DNA of 64,000 nt, taken from the NCBI GenBank assembly GCA_000964245.1, contig LANB01000001.1, forward strand, positions 3,103,501 through 3,167,500, given 5' to 3'. The notes under the pieces are model-generated. The model ran no database searches and was not told the origin of the DNA. It saw only the letters and a program-made list of their open reading frames with translations. Shown piece by piece: positions 9,070 through 21,333 of the stretch (positions are counted from its first letter, which is position 1; each line of letters begins with the position of its first letter). The stretch comes from Cellvibrionaceae bacterium 1162T.S.0a.05 (GTDB taxonomy: Bacteria; Pseudomonadota; Gammaproteobacteria; Pseudomonadales; Cellvibrionaceae). Position numbers and translations under genes: made by a program.

Positions 9070-12000
9070 CGTCAGACTTACTTGGCATTAGCGTAACTGG
9101 CTTAAAAATAAGCCAGACGCAACTCAGTACTGCCGGCCACAATATCGCAAATGCAGGGGTAGAGGGTTATAGTCGACAGCGTGCAAACCCGGTAACCAAT
9201 CCCGCGACGCTACAAAACGGCAGTTATGTTGGTAACGGCGCAAATGTGCAGAGTATACAGCGCATCGTTGATGAGTTTGTCACAGAACAACTTCGTCAAG
9301 ACACTAGTTTATTTACAGGGCTGGAAGCCAGCTTTGACAATATCAGTTTGTTGGACGGTTTGCTGGCGGATGCCTCCACGGGTTTATCTTCTGCTTTGGA
9401 AAGTTTTTTTTCCTCCATGCAAAATGCTGCCGATGATCCGACCTCTATTCCCGCGCGCCAACTGGTATTGAGTGAAGCTGACAACCTGTCTGATCGTTTT
9501 AATACACTCTTTAGCCGTTTTCAAACAATAGAAGAAGGCGTCAATGATCAACTGGAATCCGCTGTCGAACAAGTGAATGCCCTCGCGGGAAATATTGCCA
9601 ATTTGAATTTAAAAATATCAAACGCGATGGGTAGCAGCGGCGGGGCAGAACCTAACGATCTTATGGATCAACGGGACGAAGCCATTCGCAGTTTGTCTGA
9701 GCTGGTGTCAATGAATGTTTACAAGCAGGACAACGGTGTTGTGAATATCGTCATTGGCGGCGGCCAAAACCTGGTAGTAGGAACCAACGCGCGCGTTCTC
9801 GATTTGGTTCCGAGTGCAGATGACGCAAGCAAGACGGATATTATATTTGAGGATGATGTCGGCCGTCAGGTGATGACCGATCGAATCAGTGGTGGCACGA
9901 TAGGTGGGCTCATTGAATTTCGCAACAATGGCATGGCGGACACCTACAACGAGTTTGGCCGTATCGCGGTGGTATTGGCGGATACCTTTAATGACGTCCA
10001 TCAGATGGGGGTCAATCTCGATAACCAGTTCGGTGGTTTGTTTTTTTACGATGTGAATGAAGGTGATGTTGCACGCGATCGCGTAATTGGTCATTCAGAC
10101 AATTCAGAGCCCCGCGATGCACTCTTGAGTGTGTTTATTGCGGATAGTCAGGCAATAGGCACCAGTGACTATGAACTCACAATCTCTGAAGGCAGCCAAT
10201 ACCGCATTGAAAGGCTCTCGGATGGCGAGGTTGTCAGTTCGGGTTTAATTCGTGGTGGTCTACCTTACAGTGTTGAATTCGATGGCCTTGAGTTGGTGAT
10301 GGAAAACGGCAGTTTTCTGGCCGGCGACAGTTATAAAATTCAAGCGGTTAAAAATGGAGGGCGTGATTTCAGTTCCATGTTAGTAACCGCGAGAGATTTA
10401 GCGCTGGCGTCACCCCTTCGAAACGAAGCCTTGATCGGTAACCTCGGCTCCGGAACGATTTCACCTGGCGAAGTGCTTTCTCTCGTTGATGCGAATGGCG
10501 ATGCCTTGCCTTTGTTGGCGACAGAAGGCGAAATGTCTCCGCCACTCATGGTTCGTTTTACAACGCCTTATACTTATGAAGTTCTCGATGCAACAGACCC
10601 CGGCAATCCGGTGGACCTCGATCCACCTATTCGCAATCAACGTTTTATTCCTGGTGTGGAAAACGCGATATTTTCCGAAGATCCCGGGACGACAATAGCC
10701 AGTTCCACGGGCGAACTGATCGGTTTGCCAAGCGGTCGCGGTGCAGTGACCACTGCAGCCTTGCAGGTGGGCACTGCAAGTGCGCCAGATTTCAGTGTCA
10801 CGGATTTCAGTACGGTTAACCAGTTTTCTTTTGATGTTGTGGTAACGAATACTCTCGGTGGAGCAAGTGATTCCACGACAACAATCAATATCGCATCAGC
10901 CTCGATTACTGATAATGCAAGTTTATTGCAAACCATTAATTCGCAATTATCCGGCAGTGATGTTGAAGCGGTTATTGTGGATGACGGTAGCGGTACTGAA
11001 ACGCTTGCTTTCAGAAGACGCACGGCAGGTGACGGCGATATTGTGTTGCAAAATTACACCGGCCCTGCAGGGCCGAGTGCCGCAGATGGATTATTGGGTT
11101 TCAGTATTTCTACCACAAGTTTTACGACGGTTGGTGATGCAAACGGATATAGCGGTAACGGGACACTGACCAATGGTTATCCCGCAGAAGCACTGACTCT
11201 GACCAAGGCGCCCGAGAGTGCAGGCCTGACGCCTACCACCTACAATGTTTTTACCAGTATGAATGCCAGCGCAAAAGAAACCGCGTCGGCGCTGAGCAAC
11301 ATACCGGGAGTGAGTGCTAACGCCTTTACCTATGTGGAATTGTCGAACTTCCAGCTCAATTTAAGTGAACCGATTCAAATAAAAGTAAATGGCCAGGAAC
11401 TTCTCGAGTATGTAGTTGATGCTGATACCGGAGCGACCATTCTTGAAGCAGATATCCCCGACCCAATGACAGAAGAGGGTGAGTTTCAACAATACCTCGC
11501 CGATCGTATCAATAGCCTGCCGTATTTTTCTGACAACAGTATGTATGCTGTTGCCGCGCGTGATGAAGTGAGTGGAAACCTGGAACTCCGTATTTATTCG
11601 ACTGAAGGTGATGACGTTGATATCAGTTTACAAACGCTGAGTGGCGGGTATATGGATGTCAGTGACGGTAACAACGACGCGACACGTTTGCAGAGCAGCA
11701 GTGCCGCCGTTGAAAGCCATTTAATTGTCGGTGGTGTCATCGATGTCACCATGGCCGAAGATATCAGTCTAAGCAGTTTTCCTCCCACCAGTATGCTGTT
11801 TGGTGATACCACCGCCAGTGATTTTGCACAGTCATCCTATTTCGGAATTCAGGCCTCCTTGAATGGTATTCCGCAAGTTGGCGATGCCTTTACTATTGAC
11901 TTTAATAGCGACGGTGCCTTCGATAACCGCAACGCATTGAATTTTGTAAACCTTGAGTCAGCGGGTACCTTGAACGAAGGGGCTGCGAGTTACAGTGATG

Positions 12001-12233
12001 TTTATGCAACGCTGGTTGAGCGTGTGGGAATTGAAACCAGCTCGTTGAGTATTAATCGCGATGCTGCCGAACAGGTATTGCAACAAAGTCAGCAACGTCG
12101 CGATTCAATCTCGGCCGTGAATCTCGACGAGGAAGCGGCAGACCTGATTCGTTTTGAGCAAATGTTTTCGGCAAACGCGCAAGTCATTTCTGTTGCGCGA
12201 AGCTTGTTTGATCGACTCATCAGTTCTTTTTAG
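9066..12233 (+). CDS. flgK: FlgK, hook-filament junction protein 1 (very large)
   Basis: FlgK is the first junction protein between hook and filament. The N-terminus (DLLGISVTGLKISQTQLSTA, NIANAGVEGYSRQRA) and C-terminus (SAVNLDEEAADLIRFEQMFS, VARSLFDRLISSF) are canonical. At 1055 residues it is roughly twice the enteric FlgK and well above the ~680 residues of P. aeruginosa; the extra ~400 residues lie in the variable middle (from about residue 330 to 950). The middle contains Thr/Ser-rich beta-type sequence similar in style to the long hook and cap proteins of this locus. It overlaps flgJ by ATGA and is followed by flgL after 29 bp. Confidence 0.95.
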   Translation: MTSDLLGISVTGLKISQTQLSTAGHNIANAGVEGYSRQRANPVTNPATLQNGSYVGNGANVQSIQRIVDEFVTEQLRQDTSLFTGLEASFDNISLLDGLLADASTGLSSALESFFSSMQNAADDPTSIPARQLVLSEADNLSDRFNTLFSRFQTIEEGVNDQLESAVEQVNALAGNIANLNLKISNAMGSSGGAEPNDLMDQRDEAIRSLSELVSMNVYKQDNGVVNIVIGGGQNLVVGTNARVLDLVPSADDASKTDIIFEDDVGRQVMTDRISGGTIGGLIEFRNNGMADTYNEFGRIAVVLADTFNDVHQMGVNLDNQFGGLFFYDVNEGDVARDRVIGHSDNSEPRDALLSVFIADSQAIGTSDYELTISEGSQYRIERLSDGEVVSSGLIRGGLPYSVEFDGLELVMENGSFLAGDSYKIQAVKNGGRDFSSMLVTARDLALASPLRNEALIGNLGSGTISPGEVLSLVDANGDALPLLATEGEMSPPLMVRFTTPYTYEVLDATDPGNPVDLDPPIRNQRFIPGVENAIFSEDPGTTIASSTGELIGLPSGRGAVTTAALQVGTASAPDFSVTDFSTVNQFSFDVVVTNTLGGASDSTTTINIASASITDNASLLQTINSQLSGSDVEAVIVDDGSGTETLAFRRRTAGDGDIVLQNYTGPAGPSAADGLLGFSISTTSFTTVGDANGYSGNGTLTNGYPAEALTLTKAPESAGLTPTTYNVFTSMNASAKETASALSNIPGVSANAFTYVELSNFQLNLSEPIQIKVNGQELLEYVVDADTGATILEADIPDPMTEEGEFQQYLADRINSLPYFSDNSMYAVAARDEVSGNLELRIYSTEGDDVDISLQTLSGGYMDVSDGNNDATRLQSSSAAVESHLIVGGVIDVTMAEDISLSSFPPTSMLFGDTTASDFAQSSYFGIQASLNGIPQVGDAFTIDFNSDGAFDNRNALNFVNLESAGTLNEGAASYSDVYATLVERVGIETSSLSINRDAAEQVLQQSQQRRDSISAVNLDEEAADLIRFEQMFSANAQVISVARSLFDRLISSF

Positions 12234-12262
12234 TTCGCGTAATGAGTTAGCAGGGTAGAACA

Positions 12263-13848
12263 ATGCGCATATCAACAGTACAAATTTTTAATATTGCCAA
12301 TCGCAGTATGGCGGATGCCAATCAAGCGATGATTAAAACTCAGGAGCAGTTGTCGACGGGGCGTCGTGTTTTGCACCCCTCGGATGACCCGGTTGCATCG
12401 ACAAAAATTATGCAGCTTACCGATGAGTTGGCGAGTATTGAACAGTATCAAAAAAACATTGATATTGCAGAAAATAACCTAACGATAGAAGAGTTTGTGC
12501 TCGACAGTGTCAATAATCTGGTGCAACGTATGCAGGAGCTGGGAGTGCAGGCCGGTAACACGGCGACGATGGGGGTTAATGAATATCGCGCCCTTGCGAG
12601 TGAAGTCACCTCACGTTTGGATGAACTTCAGGATTTATTAAATACACGTAATGCCAACGGCGATTACATTTTCGGTGGATTTCAAAGCACGGAAGAACCC
12701 TTTAGTGGCAGTGCGCAAAATGGCTTCCGTTACAACGGCGATGAAGGTCAGCAGTTTATCAAGATTGCGAATAACACGACGATTGCAACCAGTGATTCGG
12801 GTAAGAGTGCCTTCGTTGATATCCCCAGTGGGCACAATACGATCAATACTTACGCGAGCCCACGCAACACAGCAATTCCGGCGGCGAGTATTTCAGTCGG
12901 CGATGTATTTGATCAGGACTTGTATGATGATTTTTACCCGGAAGATATTGTTATCAGTTTCAATGCTGATAACGCAATTTCGCCACCCGGTCTAAATTTT
13001 ACTGCCACGGAAAAATCCACCGGCAGGGTATTGCTTGCAAACGAGCCCTATACACCCGGCAATGATATCGAAGTGATGGGGGTGCGTGTCGCGATCAGTG
13101 GACAGCCGGATTCCGGAACGCCCGCGACGCCAGCTCGCAGAAGTTATGGGGCAGATGCTGCAGCAGGTTTTTCTTTTAATTTTGCTGTTGCCGAAACGTT
13201 TACGATTACCGCAGGCGGCCGCACAGAAACCTTTACTCTGGACACCAATATTACAAGTGCCGCGGATTTAGCGGCAAATCTTAATGATGTTGCAAATGGC
13301 AATGCCGCAGCACTTGCCAGCCTTGGCCTGGCTGCGGATACCAACGGCATTCGCTCAAATGCTGGCATCAATTTTACTGTCGCCAATGGCACCGCAAACA
13401 TAGATGCGGTTATGGGCTTGAATACCACAACCTCGTCAACCTCGGTTGACGGTGTGCGTGCCCAGGCGGGTGATAAATTTCAAGTAATAAGGAAGATATC
13501 CTCAGTATTCTTGCGCGTTTCAGTTTAAGTATGGAAAGTTATGATGGAACGCCGGAATCTCGCAATGGATTGGAAACAACGGTGGCGCAAACCCTGGAAA
13601 ACCTGGGTAATGCGCAGACCCGCATTCTCGATGTGCGCGCGAAAATTGGCGCACGCACGAATACCCTCGACAGTACACGTTCACTACACCTGGATTCAGA
13701 AATCATTACCACAGAAATCATGGCAGAGTTAAGGGATACGGACTATGCAGAAGCATCAACCCGGTTGTCCGCTCAAACCCTGATTCTCGAAGCGGCCCAG
13801 GCGTCGTTTGTGCGCGTTAGCCGTTTAACCCTGTTTTCACAAATTTAG
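12263..13848 (+). pseudogene. flgL: FlgL, hook-filament junction protein 2, broken by a -1 frameshift
   Basis: The first reading frame (12263-13528) gives 421 residues. It has the FlgL N-terminus MRISTVQIFNIANRSMADAN and STGRRVLHPSDDPVASTKIM, and runs to GDKFQV, after which it turns into unrelated residues and stops. The expected FlgL continuation (NKEDILSILARFSLSMESYD, then the C-terminal RLSAQTLILEAAQASFVRVS and LTLFSQI) is encoded in the -1 frame from 13486 to 13848. The break is therefore at about 13484-13488, and one missing base (or two extra) would explain it. No standard X-XXY-YYZ slippery site is in register there. Either the gene is genuinely mutated, which would be expected to block filament attachment, or the base was lost in sequencing. 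Joined, the protein would be about 527 residues, large for FlgL. Confidence 0.9.
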
Positions 13849-14353
13849 ACAGGCGCTGAATAAAGGCTAAAAAGTCAGTTTTTTTCGGGTAGGTTGTAAA
13901 AGGTCTTTGACGCGAATATTGAATGTATTCAAATTTAAGGGCTTTTAATCTTGCGTCTGGAATGCAGCGGGCAAGGTTATCTATTTTAATCATAAATGAA
14001 TGCTCCTTTCGTTTCCCTGTAATTCGTGTATCCCCTGTATTCTAAAAAAAACCGAAATAGCGTGGTAATTTGCAGGGGTATCTGTGTGTTGTCATCGGGT
14101 AATTAATTTTTATCCAGAATAAATGGTCAACACTTGCAGCGGCAAACCTTGAACTTTTTAACGAACAAACATTGCCGCTTTTTAAAAAATAGTGTGGCAA
14201 ATAGTGAATAAATCAATAAATACACGCCAAAAACGGCAAAAAACAAACCTGGCACAGTGGTTGCAATTTTCTCTTTCAGTCAAACCGTAAATTTATGACT
14301 AGCGGTTTTACCTGGATGAAAAATTGTGACTCTCGCGTTACAGGAGAAATGTT
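13849..14353 (+). other. 505-bp intergenic region between flgL and fliC1
   Basis: No open reading frame with coding character is seen. The region is A+T-rich and holds the fliC1 sigma-54 promoter near its right end (14250-14265). A GTCAA pentamer at 14279-14283 in the fliC1 leader and another GTCAACACTTG-like stretch near 14124 could be FleQ half-sites. No convincing terminator with a strong G/C stem follows flgL, only a weak CTGA/TCAG pairing before a T run near 13880. Confidence 0.6.
14250..14265 (+). promoter_or_regulatory. Sigma-54 promoter of flagellin gene fliC1
   Basis: TGGCAC-N5-TTGCA, a full match to the -24/-12 consensus (GG at 14251-14252, GC at 14263-14264). It is 88 bp upstream of the fliC1 ATG, giving a leader of roughly 75 bases. 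No sigma-28 element was found in this region, unlike the second flagellin gene. Confidence 0.9.
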
Positions 14354-16075
14354 ATGCCTTTAGTCATCAACACAAATGTTTCCGCGTTAAACTCCCAGCG
14401 GCAACTTGTTCAATCTGGAAATGATATGAGTCAAGCGATGGAGCGTCTCGCGTCGGGAAAACGCGTTAACACCGCCCGTGATGATGCTGCAGGCTTGGCC
14501 ATTTCCAACCGTCAAACTTCACAGATTCGAGGTCTTGATCAAGCGATCAGAAATGCTAACGACGGTGTCTCGTTAATTCAGACCGCCGAAGGTGCGCTCG
14601 ATGAAGTGACCAATATTCTGCAACGTATGCGCGAACTGGCTATTCAGTCTGCGAACGGAATCTACTCTGATGTCGACCGTTCAACACTGGACGCCGAGGT
14701 GCAACAGCTCAAGGCAGAAGTGGATCGTATTGCCAAATCGACCACCTTTAATGGCCAACCACTTTTGGATGGCAGTTTAAGTGATGTTGCGTTGCAGGTT
14801 GGTTCTGAAGCCAACCAAACTATCGATTTGGAAATTCAAGGATTCAGTGCGTCTTCACTTGGTAGTAATTCTGGTGAATTTGTGGGTGAAGTCAGCTCCG
14901 GTTTATCAGCCTTTACTGCGTTGGCGGGCGGCGACGAACTGGAAATTAATGATGTGGCGATCAGCAGCCTCACAGGGGCGGCCAACGTAAACCAATTGCT
15001 CGCGACGATTAATTCTGATCTCGATGGTAAAGGTGCCGAAGCGTCGACCCTGGTATCTGTTGTCGCGTCAACTGCCGGTAATGGCGTCCTGCCTGAAGGC
15101 TCCAATTTCGTTTTCAGTCTTGTCGATGGCAATGGCAATACGCAGACCTATACCATAACCGATACCGCATCGTTGGATGATCTCGTTGATAAAATTAACA
15201 ACGAAACTGCGGTGGAAGCCAAAATCAATAGCGATGGTAAAATGGTGCTCACGGCAGTGAATGCGGAAACCATTACGATTGGTACAGACGTCGCAGCGGC
15301 TACCGGAACACTCGCATCGGCTGAGTTTAGTCTGGTACTCACCGATACCAGCGGCGACAGTCGCGGCGTGAAGATTGAAGCGGGTTCAGGTATGACCTCC
15401 GTAGAACAGAACGCGCTGGGTATTAACGTTCAGGATAACGAGAGTAACTGGATTGGTATCGCTGTCACGAGCACGGCATCTATTAATGCTGGAGACTTGA
15501 TTATTAACGGTGTTGCAGTTGGCGATATTGATGCTGCGACAAGTGCTGCCGCTCAGGTCGACCTCGTGATTGCCGCGCTCAACGATGTTTCACCGGAATC
15601 AGGTGTTGTTGCCTTTGAAGTGGCAGGTGCAACAGATCAAATTGGTTTGCGTTCCGCTGATGGTTCGCCAATACAAATCAAGTATGGCGACGGTGCAACG
15701 GACGCGGATGTCTTTGCTATCACCGGGTTCCAGGAAATGAACGCCGCCGAAGGAACGGGTTCGGTTGCCGGCATCAATATTGATACCGCTGCCGGTGCTC
15801 AGGCCGCGATTGATGTGATTGATGTCGCCCTGGAGCAAATCAACTCGACACGCTCTGATTTGGGTGCAATCAACAACCGCCTGGACTTCACCATGTCCAA
15901 CCTGGCGAATGTAAGTGAGAAAACATCGGCTGCACGTTCACGGATTCTGGATGCGGATTATGCGAAGGAAACCTCGCAATTGAGCCGGGCGCAAGTCTTG
16001 CAGCAAGCCTCACAGGCAATGTTGGCACAGGCAAACGCCCAGCCGCAGCAGGTATTGGCCTTATTACAAGGTTAA
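14354..16075 (+). CDS. fliC: Flagellin FliC1
   Basis: This is a flagellar filament subunit of 573 residues. The flagellin N-terminal domain is complete (MPLVINTNVSALNSQRQLVQ, DDAAGLAISNRQTSQIRGLD, LQRMRELAIQSANG), as is the C-terminal domain (INSTRSDLGAINNRLDFTMS, SQLSRAQVLQQASQAMLAQA, QPQQVLALLQG). The variable centre (about residues 170-470) is Ala/Asp/Thr/Ser-rich and is the likely surface that carries the glycan. It is closely similar to the second flagellin at 36828, from which it is separated by the glycosylation island. It is driven by a sigma-54 promoter and ends at a strong terminator, so it is probably monocistronic. Confidence 0.97.
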   Translation: MPLVINTNVSALNSQRQLVQSGNDMSQAMERLASGKRVNTARDDAAGLAISNRQTSQIRGLDQAIRNANDGVSLIQTAEGALDEVTNILQRMRELAIQSANGIYSDVDRSTLDAEVQQLKAEVDRIAKSTTFNGQPLLDGSLSDVALQVGSEANQTIDLEIQGFSASSLGSNSGEFVGEVSSGLSAFTALAGGDELEINDVAISSLTGAANVNQLLATINSDLDGKGAEASTLVSVVASTAGNGVLPEGSNFVFSLVDGNGNTQTYTITDTASLDDLVDKINNETAVEAKINSDGKMVLTAVNAETITIGTDVAAATGTLASAEFSLVLTDTSGDSRGVKIEAGSGMTSVEQNALGINVQDNESNWIGIAVTSTASINAGDLIINGVAVGDIDAATSAAAQVDLVIAALNDVSPESGVVAFEVAGATDQIGLRSADGSPIQIKYGDGATDADVFAITGFQEMNAAEGTGSVAGINIDTAAGAQAAIDVIDVALEQINSTRSDLGAINNRLDFTMSNLANVSEKTSAARSRILDADYAKETSQLSRAQVLQQASQAMLAQANAQPQQVLALLQG

Positions 16076-16096
16076 TATCGTTTCAAGCGAACAGGG

Positions 16097-16127
16097 AAAG
16101 CCCGGCAATCGCCGGGCTTTTTTTTTT
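16097..16127 (+). terminator. Rho-independent terminator after fliC1
   Basis: Perfect eight-base stem AGCCCGGC / GCCGGGCT (16099-16106 and 16111-16118) with an AATC loop and about ten T residues. It may also serve the convergent maf-like gene, whose stop is at 16140, since an A run lies just before the stem on the other side. Confidence 0.95.
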
Positions 16128-16139
16128 GGAAGGGATTTA

Positions 16140-18197
16140 TTAAGAGGTGGCTTCCTTAACGTGCTCATTGACCACTTTTAGTATTCGCTCATTGACGGTA
16201 TCGTCGATTTCAAAGGGGCACGTTTTCATGACTTCTAATGTTCGTCGAATGATATTGTTGTAAACACGAACGCCATAATCAAGACGTTCTTTAAATTCGT
16301 TGTGATCGACGCAATACAAGGTATTTTCGAAAATGGCACCAAGAAAACAATTGATCGTGCCTCTCATTAGAAAATGACTCAAGGGGTTATTGCGAATGTC
16401 TATAACCTTAAAGATTCTGGCGGCTTCGTTGTACAGTTGTTCCTCGGTTTCTATTTCCCTGCTGAGTTTTAACTCATTTTCAATAGAAAATAGCGGAGAC
16501 AGATAGGATGAGGAGTCAAATTGGGGAGGAGCGGTTTTTTTGAAGAAGTGATCACGCTTGATAGTGGCAACTTCTTTTGTTTTGTCTCGAGACTTGCAGG
16601 GGGGCATATTTTCAATTTTTTTGCTGATTGTATGCGCAATTTTTACCCCGTCGTTGCTGTTATAGCATTTAAAACCAGGGAAGGTGCTTGTTAAATATTC
16701 CAATAATCGTTCCATTGAAGAGCGTGCCATATCCAGCACGAGCGGGGCGCGTACTTCCCCGCCAAAATTGCCCTCGTGATAACGGTCATCTTCACTCATG
16801 CGTATGCCGGTATAATCCTTGTCTGCGTGTTTTGCCAGTTCGTAATAAATGCTATCCGTTGAGTGGTGTTTATCTTCCTCACGTAAGCCTAAATCAACAC
16901 CGACCAGATGAATTTCCTGAAAGCCCATATAAGCTGAAAAGGCGAGGGCACAGTTGGTCACTGTGGGATTGCTAAATGCAAGGTCTGGCGGGCTCAGCGG
17001 GGAGTAAAATTCCCGAATTAGTATATTCCCGGCATCGTTGGGTTTGAGGGCATAACAGGCTTCGTCAAAACAAGCGATTGTTTCGGGCGATACTGTATGT
17101 AAGCACAAAAGCGAAATACCCTTACGTTGCTCGCGTGTACTTCCGAGTTCAATGGCGTCTTTTACAAAAGCAGGCCTTTCCATTTCCACGTGAAAATCGG
17201 GTTTAATACCATTCTTCAACAGCGTCGCGAGGGCGGTACCACAAGAAAAGATGACAGCGTTTTTTTGGGTTTTCTTAAGGTAGTCGATGTGAAAATCCAG
17301 AGAAGGCCCGCTCCCGACGATAATTAATCGCGTTTTTCTTCTATGTGTTCCGCTATTAACAAAAACAGACTGGTCTGACTGTATATTGTGGTGGGCGTGA
17401 GCGAGTCCAATACGTTCATCATCAAAATATCCCAGCCCGCCAATAAAGGCTCGAATCTCATCGTTGTAGGTCTTGATAAAGCGTTTTTCACTTTGCCTCT
17501 GAGTATGGCTGAGAATAAAGGTGAAAATATGGGAGTGCAATCCGCAGGTATGTATTGAGAGTTCTATTTGCTCCAGAGACTTCTTCGGTGAGACTCCGAT
17601 ACAGAAAATGATTGAACGATTTTCCTGCGAGAAGTATGAGACAAGGTGCTCCCAATTGATTGTAAAGAGTGACGCGTAAAAAGTGTCTTTGCAGTGTTCA
17701 TGAATAAGAATGTTTTTGATATTGAATCGGCTAACCAGCTCGAGTAGATGGTAGCCAAGCCCGACACCGCTCACGATTAAATTTGTAATGAGTTCAGGTG
17801 TTTTATTGATTCTAGTGACTTCTTTTTTTGTATAGTGGTTAATCAGCGAGGCAATTGAGCGTATATGTATGTGGCGCTCGTTTTGAATTGGACTCTTGGC
17901 ACTCTGAAACTTTCTCACTTTGCCGTTGCGTTCAAAGGCGTCAATCTGTTTTTTGCACAGGTCCTGGGGTATACCGTTATACATCCAGCTCCGGTTTTTG
18001 GTATCAACCAGGTTTATTTTTCCATTTGGGTCAAGCTTTAAAACATGTCGTGACGGCTTGTATTCATTGAATGTTTTGTAAATATCGGGAAACCGATTTT
18101 TAAACATCACCATATTGCGCGTGAATAAAGAGTGCATCTGTAGCTGCAACTTTTGTTCTTCTGCACGCCTTATCAGGTCGACCAGCGCTTCAGACAT
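16140..18197 (-). CDS. Motility accessory factor (Maf)-type flagellin glycosyltransferase
   Basis: Members of this family (DUF115 / MptE-like domain) transfer pseudaminic or legionaminic acid onto flagellin Ser/Thr in the cytoplasm before export. Visible hallmarks include the central nucleotide-binding-like segment LIIVGSGPSLDF, then AVIFSCGTALATLLKNGIKP with DFHVEMER, and the downstream GVDLGLREEDKHHS region. The N-terminal ~260 residues contain a second Rossmann-like unit around NLIVSGVGLGYHLLEL, as is usual. The ATG at 18197 (685 residues) is preceded by GAGGAAC on the minus strand; an upstream in-frame ATG has no ribosome-binding site and adds non-conserved residues. It lies directly after and convergent to fliC1 and divergent from pseB, which supports a role on flagellin. 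Confidence 0.85.
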   Translation of the reverse strand: MSEALVDLIRRAEEQKLQLQMHSLFTRNMVMFKNRFPDIYKTFNEYKPSRHVLKLDPNGKINLVDTKNRSWMYNGIPQDLCKKQIDAFERNGKVRKFQSAKSPIQNERHIHIRSIASLINHYTKKEVTRINKTPELITNLIVSGVGLGYHLLELVSRFNIKNILIHEHCKDTFYASLFTINWEHLVSYFSQENRSIIFCIGVSPKKSLEQIELSIHTCGLHSHIFTFILSHTQRQSEKRFIKTYNDEIRAFIGGLGYFDDERIGLAHAHHNIQSDQSVFVNSGTHRRKTRLIIVGSGPSLDFHIDYLKKTQKNAVIFSCGTALATLLKNGIKPDFHVEMERPAFVKDAIELGSTREQRKGISLLCLHTVSPETIACFDEACYALKPNDAGNILIREFYSPLSPPDLAFSNPTVTNCALAFSAYMGFQEIHLVGVDLGLREEDKHHSTDSIYYELAKHADKDYTGIRMSEDDRYHEGNFGGEVRAPLVLDMARSSMERLLEYLTSTFPGFKCYNSNDGVKIAHTISKKIENMPPCKSRDKTKEVATIKRDHFFKKTAPPQFDSSSYLSPLFSIENELKLSREIETEEQLYNEAARIFKVIDIRNNPLSHFLMRGTINCFLGAIFENTLYCVDHNEFKERLDYGVRVYNNIIRRTLEVMKTCPFEIDDTVNERILKVVNEHVKEATS

Positions 18198-18354
18198 AGT
18201 TTGTTCCTCTCTATCCCTACTGTTTATTTTGTGACGAAATGTTGTCGAGTTGGTATCTGGTTGAAGCGCGACGCAATAATCATGCCTCTGGCCATATTTG
18301 TAGCTGGCATGATCTATGCCTTGAGTAGCAGTGAATCCGGGATTTACACGATAC

Positions 18355-18368
18355 GTCAATTAATTGAC
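18355..18368. promoter_or_regulatory. Probable FleQ-binding box between maf and pseB
   Basis: A perfect 14-bp palindrome, GTCAATTAATTGAC, 34 bp before the pseB start and 158 bp before the maf start on the other strand. It differs by one central base from the FleQ box known in P. aeruginosa, approximately GTCAATAAATTGAC. A TATAAA element (from 18379) lies just downstream and could be the -10 of the pseB promoter. Binding is inferred, not shown. Confidence 0.7.
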
Positions 18369-18383
18369 ATCTTATCGGTATAA

Positions 18384-20580
<2,197 letters not shown>

Positions 20581-20584
<4 letters not shown>

Positions 20585-21333
20585 ACGGGAAGATCAAGTC
20601 AGTCAATATGACAGGCTTGAGTGCCGTGGCAATAATCCCTGCGCGTTCAGGGAGTAAAAGAATTCCCAATAAGAATGTCAAACCCTTTCTTGGAAAGCCC
20701 TTGCTTTCGTATTCCATTGAAGCGGCGCGCCAAACAGGGCTGTTCAATAAAATTATTGTATCGACAGACTGCGAAAATATTGCGAAAGTTGCATCCGACT
20801 ATGGGGCCGATGTCCCTTTTGCAAGGCCGGCAGAATTGGCAGACGATTTTTGTCCCATTACCGATGTTTTTTCACATGCTTTGCACTACCTTGAAACACA
20901 AAGCCAGAAACCTGATTTTGCTTGCTGTATTTACGCGACCGCGCCTCTGATCTCTGCGACAGATATCAAGCGAGGCTTCGAATCTTTAGTGAGAAAAACG
21001 GACTTTAAAACGGCGCTTGCCGTTTCCGAGTTTGCATTTCCAATTCAACGCGCATTGCACTTGAGCGGCGATCTGGGCTTAACCATGATTCAGCAAGAAA
21101 ACAGGTTTGTACGTTCGCAAGACCTCGAAAAGTGCTATCACGATGCTGGTCAATTCTTCTGGCAGAGGCTGGACCAGAAAAAGGTCAAACCCAATGCCGG
21201 GTATCTGCCGGTGATTATTGATCGTCGTCGAGTGCAGGATATCGACACAGAAGAAGACTGGCATTATGCGGAATGTATGGCCAGGGCGTTCGACTATATT
21301 CAGCAGGAGGAAAAACACTGTGCAAGCTTTTGA
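20581..21333 (+). CDS. pseF: PseF, pseudaminic acid cytidylyltransferase
   Basis: PseF activates the nine-carbon sugar with CTP to give the CMP-sugar used by the flagellin transferase. The N-terminal pyrophosphorylase signature IIPARSGSKRIPNKNVKPFL is complete, and the segments LVSTDCEN-like (IIVSTDCENIAKVASDYGAD) and YATAPLISATDI are in place. The 250-residue length counts from a GTG at 20581 that overlaps the pseC stop; an ATG ten codons later (20608) is an equally good start on conservation grounds. The 3' end overlaps the start of pseI by 14 bases. Confidence 0.92.

Noticed and set aside
13474-13490. Programmed -1 frameshifting in flgL
   Set aside because: The AAATTTC run is not in the register needed for a slippery heptamer, and no strong downstream structure was evident; a simple lost base is more likely.
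18198-18359. N-terminal extension of the Maf-type protein to an ATG at 18359
   Set aside because: It would place the FleQ-like box and pseB upstream region inside the coding sequence edge, adds unconserved residues and lacks a ribosome-binding site; the ATG at 18197 has GAGGAAC.
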